Shown here one piece after another: positions 23,209 through 33,447 of a stretch of DNA of 64,000 nucleotides. This stretch comes from Atherix ibis. Its lineage: Eukaryota; Arthropoda; Insecta; Diptera; Athericidae. Under the pieces are notes generated by a model. It was not told where the DNA came from. It saw only the letters and a program-made list of their open reading frames with translations, and did not search any database. The stretch lies in contig OY282608.1 in the NCBI GenBank assembly GCA_958298945.1, positions 12,501,933 through 12,565,932 of the forward strand, in the 5' to 3' direction. A program made the translations under genes and the position numbers. Every line of letters starts with the position of its first letter. Within the stretch, counting starts at the first letter, position 1.

Positions 23209-23368
23209 GGTTTGTTGGTTTGTTGGTTTGTTGGTTTGTTGGTTTGTTGGTTTGTTGGTTTGTTGGTTTGTTGGTTTGTTGGTTTGTTGGTTTGTTGGTT
23301 TGTTGGTTTGTTGGTTTGTTGGTTTGTTGGTTTGTTGGTTTGTTGGTTTGTTGGTTTGTTGGTTTGTT
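23209..23368 (+). repeat. Longest perfect run: 20 canonical units
   Basis: One hundred and sixty bases consist of GGTTTGTT without a single variant. The same run is at 26652-26811 in the duplicated block. Other perfect runs are 18 units at 22442-22585 (and 25885-26028) and 14 units at 61578-61689. Most of the array shows a variant every few units, so these runs look young. Confidence 0.9.
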
Positions 23369-24392
23369 GGTTCGTTGGCTTGTTGGTTTGTTGGTTTGTT
23401 GGTTTGTTGGCTAGTTGGTTTATTAGTTTGCTGGTTTAATGGTTTCTTGGTTTGTTGGTTTATTGGTTGTTGGTTTGGTGGTTTGTTGGTTTGTTGGTTT
23501 GTTGGTGTGTTGGTTTGTTGGCTGGTTTGCTTGTTGGTTTGTTGGTTTGTTTGTTTGTTCGTCTGTTGGTTTGTTGGTTTGTTGGCTTGTTGGGTTTTTT
23601 GTTTGTTGGTTTGTTGGTGTGTTGGTTTGTTGGTTTGTAGGTTTGTTGGTTTATTGGCTTATTGGTTTTTTGGCTTGTTGGTTTGTTGGTTTGTTGGTTT
23701 GTTGGTTTGTTGGTTTGTTGGTTTGTTGGTTTGTTCTTTTTTGTTGGTTTGTTGGTTTGTTGGTTTGTTGGTTTGTTGGTTTGTTGGTTTGTTGGTTTGT
23801 TGGTTTGTTGGTTTGTTGGTTTGTTGGTTTGTTGGTTTGTTGGCTTGTTGGTTTGGTGGTTTGTTGGCTTACTGGTTTGTTGGTTTGTTTGTTTGTTCGT
23901 TTGTTGGTTTGTTGGCTTGTTGGTTTGTTGGTTTGTTGGCTTGTTGGTTTGTTGGGTTGTTTGGCTTACTGGTTTGTTGGTTTGGTAACATGTTGGTTTG
24001 TTGGCTTGTTGGCTTATTGGTTTGTTGGCTTGTTGGTTCATTGGCTTGCTGGCTTGTTGGTTTGTTGGTTTGTTGGTTTGTTCGTTTGTTGGTTTGTTCG
24101 TTTGTTGGCTTGTTTGTTTGTTGGTTTGTTGGTTTGTTGGTTTGTTGGTTTGTTGGTTTGTTGGTTTGTTGGCTTGTTGGTTTGTTGGCTTACTGGTTTG
24201 TTGGTTTGGTAATATGTTGGTTTGTTGGCTTGTTGGCTTATTGGCTTATTGGTTTGTTGGCTTGTTGGTTCATTGGCTTGTTGGCTTGTTGGTTTGTTGG
24301 TTTGTTGGTTTGTTCGTTTGTTGGTTTGTTCGTTTGTTGGCTTGTTTGTTTGTTGGTTTGTTGGTTTGTTGGTTTGTTGGTTTGTTGGTTTG

Positions 24393-27300
24393 TTGGCTTG
24401 TTGGTTTGTTGGCTTGTTGGTTTGTTGGTTTGTTGGTTTGTTGGTTTGTTGGTTTGTTGGTTTGTTGGCTTGTTGGTTTGTTGGTTTGTTGGTTTGTTGG
24501 TTTGTTCGTTTGTTGGGTAGTTGGTTTATTAGTTTGTTGGTTTATTGGTTTATTGGTTTGTTTGTTTGTTGGTTTGTTGGTTTGTTGGTTTGGTGGTTTT
24601 TTGGTTTGTTGGTTTGTTGGCTGGTTGGCTTGTTGGTTTGTTGGTTTGTTTGTTTGTTCGTTTGTTGGTTTGTTGGTTTGTTGGCTTATTGGTTTGTTGG
24701 TTTGTTGGTTTCTTGGTGTGTTGGTTTGTTGGTTTGTAGGTTTGTTGGTTTATTGGCTAATTGGTTTTTTGGCTTGTTGGTTTGTTGGTTTGTTGGTTTG
24801 TTGGTTTGTTGGTTTGTTGGTTTGTTGGTTTGTTGGTTTGTTCGTTTTTGTTGGTTTTTTGGTTTGTTGGTTTGTTGGTTTGGTGGCATGTTGGTTTGTT
24901 GGCTTGTTGGCATGTTGGCTTATTGGTTTGTTGGCTTGTTGGTTCATTGGCTTGTTGGCTTGTTGGTTTGTTGGTTTGTTGGTTTGTTCGTTTGTTGGTT
25001 TGTTCGTTTGTTGGCTTGTTTGTTTGTTGGTTTGTTGGTTTGTTGGTTTGTTGGTTTGTTGGTTTGTTGGTTTGTCGGTTTGTTGGCTTGTTGGTTTGTT
25101 GGCTTGTTGGTTTGGTGGCTTGTTGGTTTGGTGGTTTGTTGGTTTCTTGGTTTGTTGGTTTGTTGGTTTGTTATTTTGTTGGTTTGTTGGTTTGTTGGTT
25201 TGTTTGTTTGTTGGTTTGTTCGTTTGTTGGCTTGTTGGTTTGTTGTCTTACTGGTTTGTTGGTTTGTTTGTTTGTTCGTTTGTTGGTTTGTTGGCTTGTT
25301 GGTTTGTTGATTTGTTGGTTAGTTAGCTTGTTGGTTTTTTGGTTTGTTGGCTTGTTGGTTTGTTGGTTTGTTCGTTTGTTGGTTTGTTGGTTTGTTGGTT
25401 TGTTAGTTTGTTGGTTTGTTGGTCTGTCGGTTTGTTGGTATGTTTGTTAGTTAGCTTATTGGTTTTTTGGTTTGTTGGTTTGTTGGCTTGTTGGTTTGTT
25501 GGTTTGTTCGTTTGTTGGTTTGTTGGTTTCTTGGTTTGTTGGTTTATTGTTTTGTTGATTTGTTTATTTGTTGGTTTGTTGGTTTGTTGTTTTGTTGGAT
25601 TGTTGGCTTGTTGTTTTGTTGGTTTGTTGGCTTGTTGGTTTGTTTTGTTTTTGGTTTGTTGGTTTGTTGGTTTGTTGGTTTATTGGTTTGTTGGTTTGTT
25701 GGTTTGTTGGTGTTTTGGTTTGTTGGTTTGTTGGCTTGTTGGTGTGCTGGTTTGTTAGTTTGTTGGTGTGTTTGTTTGTTGGTTTGTTGGCTTTTTGGTT
25801 TGTTGGTTTGTTGGTTTGTTGCTTTGTTCGTTTTTTGGTTTGTTGGCTTGTTGGTTTGTTCGTTTGTTGGTTTGTTGGTTACTTGGTTTGTTGGTTTGTT
25901 GGTTTGTTGGTTTGTTGGTTTGTTGGTTTGTTGGTTTGTTGGTTTGTTGGTTTGTTGGTTTGTTGGTTTGTTGGTTTGTTGGTTTGTTGGTTTGTTGGTT
26001 TGTTGGTTTGTTGGTTTGTTGGTTTGTTCGTTTGTTGGTTTGTTGGTTTCTTGGTTTGTTGGTTTATTGTTTTGTTGATTTGTTTATTTGTTGGTTTGTT
26101 GGTTTGTTGTTTTGTTGGATTGTTGGCTTGTTGTTTTGTTGGTTTGTTGGCTTGTTGGTTTGTTTTGTTTTTGGTTTGTTGGTTTGTTGGTTTGTTGGTT
26201 TATTTGTTTGTTGGTTTGTTGGTTTGTTGGTGTTTTGGTTTGTTGGTTTGTTGGCTTGTTGGTGTGCTGGTTTGTTAGTTTGTTGGTGTGTTTGTTTGTT
26301 GGTTTGTTGGCTTTTTGGTTTGTTGGTTTGTTGGTTTGTTGCTTTGTTCGTTTTTTGGTTTGTTGGCTTGTTGGTTTGTTCGTTTGTTGGTTTGTTGGTT
26401 ACTTGGTTTGTTGGTTTGTTGGTTTGTTTGTTTGTTGGTTTGTTCGTTTGTCGGCTTGTTGGTTTGTTGGTTTGTTGGTTTAATGTTTGTTCGTTTGTTG
26501 GCTTGTTGGTTTGTTGGCTTGTTGGCTTGTTGGTTTGTTGGCTTGTTGGCTTGTTGGTTTGTTGGTTTGTTGGTTTGTTGGTTAGTTAGCTTGTTCGTTT
26601 TTTGGTTTGTTCGTTTGTTGGCTTGTTGGTTTGTTGGTTTGTTCGTTTGTTGGTTTGTTGGTTTGTTGGTTTGTTGGTTTGTTGGTTTGTTGGTTTGTTG
26701 GTTTGTTGGTTTGTTGGTTTGTTGGTTTGTTGGTTTGTTGGTTTGTTGGTTTGTTGGTTTGTTGGTTTGTTGGTTTGTTGGTTTGTTGGTTTGTTGGTTT
26801 GTTGGTTTGTTGGTTCGTTGGCTTGTTGGTTTGTTGGTTTGTTGGTTTGTTGGCTAGTTGGTTTATTAGTTTGCTGGTTTAATGGTTTCTTGGTTTGTTG
26901 GTTTATTGGTTGTTGGTTTGGTGGTTTGTTGGTTTGTTGGTTTGTTGGTGTGTTGGTTTGTTGGCTGGTTTGCTTGTTGGTTTGTTGGTTTGTTTGTTTG
27001 TTCGTCTGTTGGTTTGTTGGTTTGTTGGCTTGTTGGGTTTTTTGTTTGTTGGTTTGTTGGTGTGTTGGTTTGTTGGTTTGTAGGTTTGTTGGTTTATTGG
27101 CTTATTGGTTTTTTGGCTTGTTGGTTTGTTGGTTTGTTGGTTTGTTGGTTTGTTGGTTTGTTGGTTTGTTGGTTTGTTCTTTTTTGTTGGTTTGTTGGTT
27201 TGTTGGTTTGTTGGTTTGTTGGTTTGTTGGTTTGTTGGTTTGTTGGTTTGTTGGTTTGTTGGTTTGTTGGTTTGTTGGTTTGTTGGCTTGTTGGTTTGGT

Positions 27301-27842
27301 GGTTTGTTGGCTTACTGGTTTGTTGGTTTGTTTGTTTGTTCGTTTGTTGGTTTGTTGGCTTGTTGGTTTGTTGGTTTGTTGGCTTGTTGGTTTGTTGGGT
27401 TGTTTGGCTTACTGGTTTGTTGGTTTGGTAACATGTTGGTTTGTTGGCTTGTTGGCTTATTGGTTTGTTGGCTTGTTGGTTCATTGGCTTGCTGGCTTGT
27501 TGGTTTGTTGGTTTGTTGGTTTGTTCGTTTGTTGGTTTGTTCGTTTGTTGGCTTGTTTGTTTGTTGGTTTGTTGGTTTGTTGGTTTGTTGGTTTGTTGGT
27601 TTGTTGGTTTGTTGGCTTGTTGGTTTGTTGGCTTACTGGTTTGTTGGTTTGGTAATATGTTGGTTTGTTGGCTTGTTGGCTTATTGGCTTATTGGTTTGT
27701 TGGCTTGTTGGTTCATTGGCTTGTTGGCTTGTTGGTTTGTTGGTTTGTTGGTTTGTTCGTTTGTTGGTTTGTTCGTTTGTTGGCTTGTTTGTTTGTTGGT
27801 TTGTTGGTTTGTTGGTTTGTTGGTTTGTTGGTTTGTTGGCTT
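24393..27842 (+). repeat. 3,443-bp tandem duplication, copy 2
   Basis: It repeats copy 1 almost base for base. The one substitution I found is at 26205 (T; the matching base 22762 is G). The left edge is near 24393 and the right edge near 27843, where the sequence switches from matching 24.4 kb to matching 20.48 kb. That is the pattern of a single unequal exchange. Such high identity inside an array whose other copies differ at many units points to a very recent event or an assembly duplication. Confidence 0.93.
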
Positions 27843-30160
27843 GTTGGTTTGGTGGTTTGTTGGTTTCTTGGTTTGTTGGTTTGTTGGTTTGTTATTTTGT
27901 TGGTTTGTTGGTTTGTTGGTTTGTTTGTGAGTTGGTTTGTTCGTTTGTTGGCTTGTTGGTTTGTTGGCTTACTGGTTTGTTGGTTTGTTTGTTTGTTCGT
28001 TTGTTGGTTTGTTGGCTTGTTGGTTTGTTGGTTTGTTCGTTTGTAGGCTTGTTGGTTTGTTGGTTTGTTGGTTTGTCGGTATGTTGGTTTGTTGGTTCGT
28101 TGGCTTGTTGGTTTGTTGGTTTGTTGGTTTGTTGGTTTGTTGGTTTGTTGGTTTGTTGGCTTGTTGGTTTGTTGGTTTGTTGGTTTGTTGGTTTGTTGGC
28201 TTGTTGGTTTGTTGGTTTGTTGGCTTGTTGGTTTGTTGGTTTATTCGTTTGTTGGTTTGTTGTTTTGTTGGTTTGTTGGTTTGTTGGTTTGTTGGTTTGT
28301 TGGTTTGTTGGTTTGTTGGTTCGTTGGCTTGTTGGTTTGTTGGCTTGTTGGCTTGTTGGTTTGTTGGTTTGTTGGCTTGTTGGTTTGTTGGTTTGTTGGT
28401 TTGTTGGTTTGTTGGTTTGTTGGCTTGTTGGTTTGTTTGTTTGTTGGTTTGTTGGTTTGTTCGTTTGTTGGCTAGTTGGTTTATTAGTTTGTTGGTTTAT
28501 TGGTTTATTGGTTTGTTTGTTTGTTGGTTTGTTGGTTTGTTGGTTTGGTGGTTTTTTGGTTTGTTGGTTTGTTGGTTTGTTGGTCTGATGGTTTGTTGGT
28601 TTGTTGGTTTGTTGGTGTGTTGGTTTGTTGGCTGGTTGGCTTGTTGGTTTGTTGGTTTGTTTGTTTGTTCGTTTGTTGGTTTGTTGGTTTGTTGGCTTGT
28701 TGGTTTGATGGTTTGTTGGTTTCTTGGTGTGTTGGTTTGTTGGTTTGTAGGTTTGTAGGTTTGTTGGTTTATTGGCTAATTGGTTTTTTGGCTTGTTGGT
28801 TTGTTGGTTTGTTGGTTTGTTGGTTTGTTGGTTTGTTGGTTTGTTGGTTTGTTGGTTTGTTCGTTTTTGTTGGTTTTTTGGTTTGTTGGTTTGTTGGTTT
28901 GGTGGCGTGTTGGTTTGTTGGCTTGTTGGCATGTTGGCTTATTGGTTTGTTGGCTTGTTGGTTCATTGGCTTGTTGGCTTGTTGGTTTGTTGGTTTGTTG
29001 GTTTGTTCGTTTGTTGGTTTGTTCGTTTGTTGGCTTGTTTGTTTGTTGGTTTGTTGGTTTGTTGGTTTGTTGGTTTGTTGGTTTGTTGGTTTGTTGGTTT
29101 GTTGGCTTGTTGGTTTGTTGGCTTGTTGGTTTGGTGGCTTGTTGGTTTGGTGGTTTGTTGGTTTCTTGGTTTGTTGGTTTGTTGGTTTGTTATTTTGTTG
29201 ATTTGTTGGTTTGTTGGTTTGTTTGTTTGTTGGTTTGTTCGTTTGTTGGCTTGTTGGTTTGTTGTCTTACTGGTTTGTTGGTTTGTTTGTTTGTTCGTTT
29301 GTTGGTTTGTTGGCTTGTTGGTTTGTTGGTTTGTTGGTTTGTTGGTTTGTTGGTTTGTTCGTTTGTTGGTTTGTTGGTTTGTTGGCTTGTGGGTTTTTTG
29401 GTTTGTTGGTTTGTTGGCTTGTTGGTTTGTTGGTTTGTTGGTTTGTTGGTTTGTTGGTTTGTTGGTTTGTTGGTTTGTTGGTTTGTTGGTTTGTTGGTTT
29501 GTTCGTTTGTTGGTTTGTTGGCTTGTTGGCTTGTTGGTTTGTTGGTTTGTTGGTTTGTTGGTTTGTTGGTTTGTTGGTTTGTTGGTTTGTTGGTTTGTTG
29601 GTGTGTTGGTTTGTTGGCTGGTTGGCTTGTTGGTTTGTTGGTTTGTTTGTTTGTTCGTTTGCTAATTTGTTGGTTTGTTGGATTGTTGGTTTGTTGGTTT
29701 GTTGGTTTGTTGGTGTGTTGGTTTGTTGGTTTGTTGGCTTGTTGGTTTGTTGGTTTGTTGGTTTGTTGGTTTGTTGGTTTGTTGGTTTGTTGGTTTGTTT
29801 GGTTGTTCGTTTGTTGGTTTGTTGGCTTGTTGGTTTGTTGGTTTGTTGCCTTGTTGGTTTGTTGGTTTGTTGGTTTGTTGGTTTGTTCGTTTGTTGGCTT
29901 GTTGGTTTGTTGGCTTGTTGGCTTGTCGGTTTGTTGGCTTGTTGGCTTGTCTGTTTGTTGGTTTGTTGGTTTGTTGGTTTGTTGGTTAGTAAGCTTGTTG
30001 GTTTTTTGGTTTGTTGGTTCGTTGGCTTGTTGGTTTGTTGGTTTGTTCGTTTGTTGGTTTGTTGGTTTGTTGGTTTGTTGGTTTGTTGGTTTGTTGGTTT
30101 GTTGGTTTGTTGGTTTGTTGGTTTGTTGGTTCGTTGGCTTGTTGGTTTGTTGGTTTGTTG
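27843..30160 (+). repeat. Family A, diverged third copy and near-canonical stretch
   Basis: From about 27.84 to 28.3 kb it matches 20.48-20.95 kb. From about 28.5 to 29.3 kb it matches 21.1-21.9 kb, with CGTTTTTGTT at 28862 and a GTGGCGTG box near 28900 (the other copies have GTGGCATG). From 29.3 to 30.16 kb variants are sparser and the GGTGTGTT/GGCTGGTT string appears near 29602. A GGTTAGTAAGC near 29986 is an odd form of the usual TTAGTTAGC. Confidence 0.78.
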
Positions 30161-30950
30161 GTTTGTTGGCTAGTTGGTTTATTAGTTTGTTGGTTTATTG
30201 GTTTATTGGTTTATTGGTTTGTTGGTTTTTTGGGTTGTTGGTTTGGTGGTTTTTTGGTTTGTTGTTTTGTTGGTTTGTTGGTCTGTTGGTTTGTTGGTTT
30301 GTTGGTTTGTTGGTGTGTTGGTTTGTTGGCTGGTTGGCTTGTTGGTTTGTTGGTTTGTTGGTTTGTTGGTTTGTTGGTTTGTTGGTTTGTTGGTTTGTTG
30401 GTTCGTTGGCTTGTTGGTTTGTTGGTTTGTTGGCTAGTTGGTTTATTAGTTTGTTGGTTTATTGGTTTATTGGTTTATTGGTTTGTTGGTTTTTTGGGTT
30501 GTTGGTTTGGTGGTTTTTTGGTTTGTTGGTTTGTTGGTCTGTTGGTTTGTTGGTTTGTTGGTTTGTTGGTTTGTTGGTTTGTTGGCTGGTTGGCTTGTTG
30601 GTTTGTTGGTTTGTTTGTTTGTTCGTTTGTTGGTTTGTTGGTTTGTTGGCTTGTTGGTTTGTTGGTTTGTTGGTTTGTAGGTGTGTTGGTTTGTTGGTTT
30701 GTTGGTTTGTTGGTTTATTGGCTTATTGTTTTTTTGGCTTGTTGGTTTTTTGGTTTGTTGGCTTGTTGGTTTGTTGGTTTGTTGGTTTGTTGGTGTGTTG
30801 GTTTGTTGGCTGGTTGGCTTGTTGGTTTGTTGGTTTGTTGGTTTGTTGGTTTGTTGGTTTGTTGGTTTGTTGGTTTGTTGGTTCGTTGGCTTGTAGGTTT
30901 GTTGGTTTGTTGGTTTGTTGGCTAGTTGGTTTATTAGTTTGTTGGTTTAT
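30161..30950 (+). repeat. 264-bp duplication with a more distant third copy
   Basis: TTTATTAG at 30178 recurs at 30442 (264 bp, 33 units), followed in both by GGTTTTTTGGGTTGTTGG and a GGTTTGGT unit. A third copy of the same string starts at 30930, 488 bp after the second. Between 30.67 and 30.9 kb the third interval holds extra units, including TTGTTTTTTTGG near 30727. Confidence 0.85.
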
Positions 30951-31295
30951 TGGTTTATTGGTTTATTGGTTTGTTGGTTTTTTGGGTTGTTGGTTTGGTG
31001 GTTTTTTGGTTTGTTGGTTTGTTGGTTTGTTGGTCTGTTGGTTTGTTGGTTTGTTGGTTTGTTGGTGTGTTGGTTTGTTGGCTGCTTGGCTTGTTGGTTT
31101 GTTGGTTTGTTTGTTTGTTCGTTTGTTGGTTTGTTGGTTTGTTGGCTTGTTGGTTTGTTGGTTTGTTGGTTTGTTGGTGTGTTGGTATGTTGGTTTGTAG
31201 GTTTGTTGGTTTATTGGCTTGTTGGTTCATTGGCTTGTTGGCTTGTTGGTTTGTTGGTTTGTTGGTTTGTTTGTTTGTTGGTTTGTTTCTTTTGT
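30951..31295 (+). repeat. Family A linker
   Basis: This is the tail of the third 264-bp-type copy. It holds a GGCTGCTT unit near 31081 where relatives have GGCTGGTT, a GGTATGTT near 31186 and GGTTCATTGG near 31226. A TTTCTTTTG near 31288 departs from the usual CGTTTGTT pair. No gene is seen. Confidence 0.75.
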
Positions 31296-33260
31296 TGGCT
31301 TGTTTGTTTGTTGGTTTGTTGGTTTGTTGGTTTGTTGGTTTGTTGGTTTGTTGGCTTGTTGGTTTGGTGGTTTGTTGGTTTCTTGGTTTGTTTGTTTGTT
31401 GGTTTGTTATTTTGTTGGTTTGTTGGTTTGTTGGTTTGTTTGTTTGTTGGTTTGTTCGTTTGTTGGCTTGTTGGTTTGTTGGCTTACTGGTTTGTCGGTT
31501 TGTTTGTTTGTTCGTTTGTTGGTTTGTTGGGTTGTTGGTTTGTTGGCTTGTTGGTTTGTTGGTTTGTTGGTTTGTTGGTTTGTTCGTTTGTTGGCTTGTT
31601 GGTTTGTTGGCTTGTTGGCTTGTTGGCTTGTTGGTTTGTTGGCTTGTTGGCTTGTTGGTTTGTTGGTTTTTTGGTTTGTTGGTTTGTTGGTTTGTTGGTT
31701 TGTTGGTTAGTTAGCTTGTTGGTTTTTTGGTTTGTTGGTTTGTTGGTTTGTTGGCTTGTTGGTTTGTTGGTTTGTTCGTTTGTTGGTTTGTTGGTTTGTT
31801 GGTTTGTTGGTTTGTTGGTTTGTTGGTTTGTTGGTTTGTTGGTTTGTTGGTTTGTTGGTTTGTTGGTTCGTTGGCTTGTTGGTTTTTTGGCTTGTTGGCT
31901 TGTTGGTTTTTTGGTTTGTTGGCTTGTTGGTTTGTTGGTTTGTTGGTTTGTTGGTTTGTTGGCTTGTTGGTTTGTTGGTTTGTTGGTTTGTTCGTTTGTT
32001 GGCTTGTTGGTTTGTTGGTTTGTTGCTTTGTTGGCTAGTTGGTTTATTAGTTTGTTGGTTTATTGGTTTATTGGTTTGTTGGTTTGTTGGTTTGTTGGTT
32101 TGTTAGTTTGTTGGTTTGGTGGTTTTTTGGTTTGTTGGTTTGTTGGTTTGTTGGTCTGTTGGTTTGTTGGTTTGTTGGGTTGTTGGTGTGTTGGTTTGTT
32201 GGCTGGTTGGCTTGTTGGTTTGTTGGTTTGTTTGTTTGTTCGTTTGTTGGTTTTTTGGTTTGTTGGCTTGTTGGTTTGTTGGTTTCTTGGTTTGTTGGTG
32301 TGTTGGTTTGTTGGTTTGTAGGTTTGTTGGTTTATGGGTTGTTGGTTTTTTAGCTTGTTGGTTTGTTGGTTTTTTGGTATGTTGGTTTGTTGGTTTGTTG
32401 GCTTGTTGGTTAGTTGGTTTGTTGGTTTGTTGGTTTGTTGGTTTGTTGGTTTGTTGGTTCGTTGGCTTGTTGGTTTTTTGGCTTGTTGGCTTGTTGGTTT
32501 TTTGGTTTGTTGGCTTGTTGGTTTGTTGGTTTGTTGGTTTGTTGGTTTGTTGGCTTGTTGGTTTGTTGGTTTGTTGGTTTGTTCGTTTGTTGGCTTGTTG
32601 GTTTGTTGGTTTGTTGCTTTGTTGGCTAGTTGGTTTATTAGTTTGTTGGTTTATTGGTTTATTGGTTTGTTGGTTTGTTGGTTTGTTGGTTTGTTAGTTT
32701 GTTGGTTTGGTGGTTTTTTGGTTTGTTGGTTTGTTGGTTTGTTGGTCTGTTGGTTTGTTGGTTTGTTGGGTTGTTGGTGTGTTGGTTTGTTGGCTGGTTG
32801 GTTTGTTGGTTTGTTGGTTTGTTGGTTTGCTGATTTGTTGGTTTGTTGGTTTGCTGGTGTTGTTGGTTTGTTGGTTTATTGGTTTGTTGGTTTGTTGGTT
32901 TGCTGGTATGTTGGTTTGTTCGTTTATTGGTTTGTTGGTTGTTTGGTTTGTTGGTTTGTTGGTTTGTTGGTTTGTTGGTTTGTTGGTTTGTTGGCTTATT
33001 GGCTTGTTGGTTTGTTGGTTTGTTCGTTTGTTGGTTTGTTGGTTTGTTGTTTTGTTCGATTGTTGGCTTGTTGGTTTGTTGGTTTGTTGGCTTGTTGGTT
33101 TGTTGGTTTTTTGGTTTGTTGGTTAGCTGGTTTGTTGGTTTGTTGGTTTGTTGGTTTGTTGGTTTGTAGGTTTGTTGGTTTGTTGGTTTTTTGGTTTATT
33201 GGTTTGTTGGTTTGTTGGTTTGTTAGTTTGTTGGTGTGTTTGTTTGTTGGTTTGTTGGCT
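31296..33260 (+). repeat. 2.15-kb duplication, copy 1
   Basis: It matches 33448-35012 at an offset of 2,152 bp, then 2,136, then 1,752 bp, so it holds about 384 bp (48 units) that copy 2 lacks. It contains an internal 591-bp duplication (about 31727-32190 against 32318-32781; 8 x 73 + 7 bp). Rare shared marks are TTTATGGGTTGTTGG near 32333 (34469 in copy 2) and a GCTGGTGTTGTTGG string near 32850 (34602). Confidence 0.85.
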
Positions 33261-33447
33261 TTTTGGTTTGTTTGTTTGTTGGTTTGTTGGTTTGTTGCTT
33301 TGTTCGTTTTTTGGTTTGTTGGCTTGTTGGTTTGTTGGTTTGTTGGTTACTTGGTTTGTTGGTTTGTTGGTTTGTTGGTTTGTTGGTTTGTTCGTTTGTT
33401 AGTTTGTTGGTTTGTTCGTTTGTTGGTTTGTTGGTTTGTTGGTTTGT
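33261..33447 (+). repeat. Family A linker with GTTACTTGG box
   Basis: The stretch carries GCTTTGTTCG followed by TTTTTTGG and GTTACTTGG (33346). This is the core seen near 2.5, 9.1, 14.8, 22.4 and 25.8 kb and again at 62.8 kb. It joins the two 2.15-kb copies. Confidence 0.8.

Larger units (their letters stand above)
20950..24392 (+). repeat. 3,443-bp tandem duplication, copy 1
   Basis: This block is followed directly by a nearly perfect copy of itself. TTTATTAG at 21082, CGTTTTTGTT at 21400, GTTACTTGG at 22435 and 22955, and GGTAACATG/GGTAATATG at 23984 and 24208 all recur exactly 3,443 bp later. The length is 430 units plus 3 bases, so the copies stand in different 8-bp phase. It contains an internal 520-bp duplication (65 units, see below) and a run of 20 perfect units at 23209-23368. 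Confidence 0.93.
265..28873 (+). repeat. Eight copies of a 10-bp unit, CGTTTTTGTT
   Basis: A two-base insertion in a CGTTTGTT unit gives CGTTTTTGTT at 265, 2946, 9562, 16652, 19246, 21400, 24843 and 28862. It is followed by GGTTTTTT in seven of the eight copies (16652 is followed by GGTTTTTTTG) and usually by a GTGGCATG box shortly after. Each copy shifts the 8-bp phase by two bases. The same insertion at eight places with the same neighbours shows that these are copies of one ancestral block. Altered forms with TTCTTTTTTG lie near 23735 and 27178. Confidence 0.88.
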
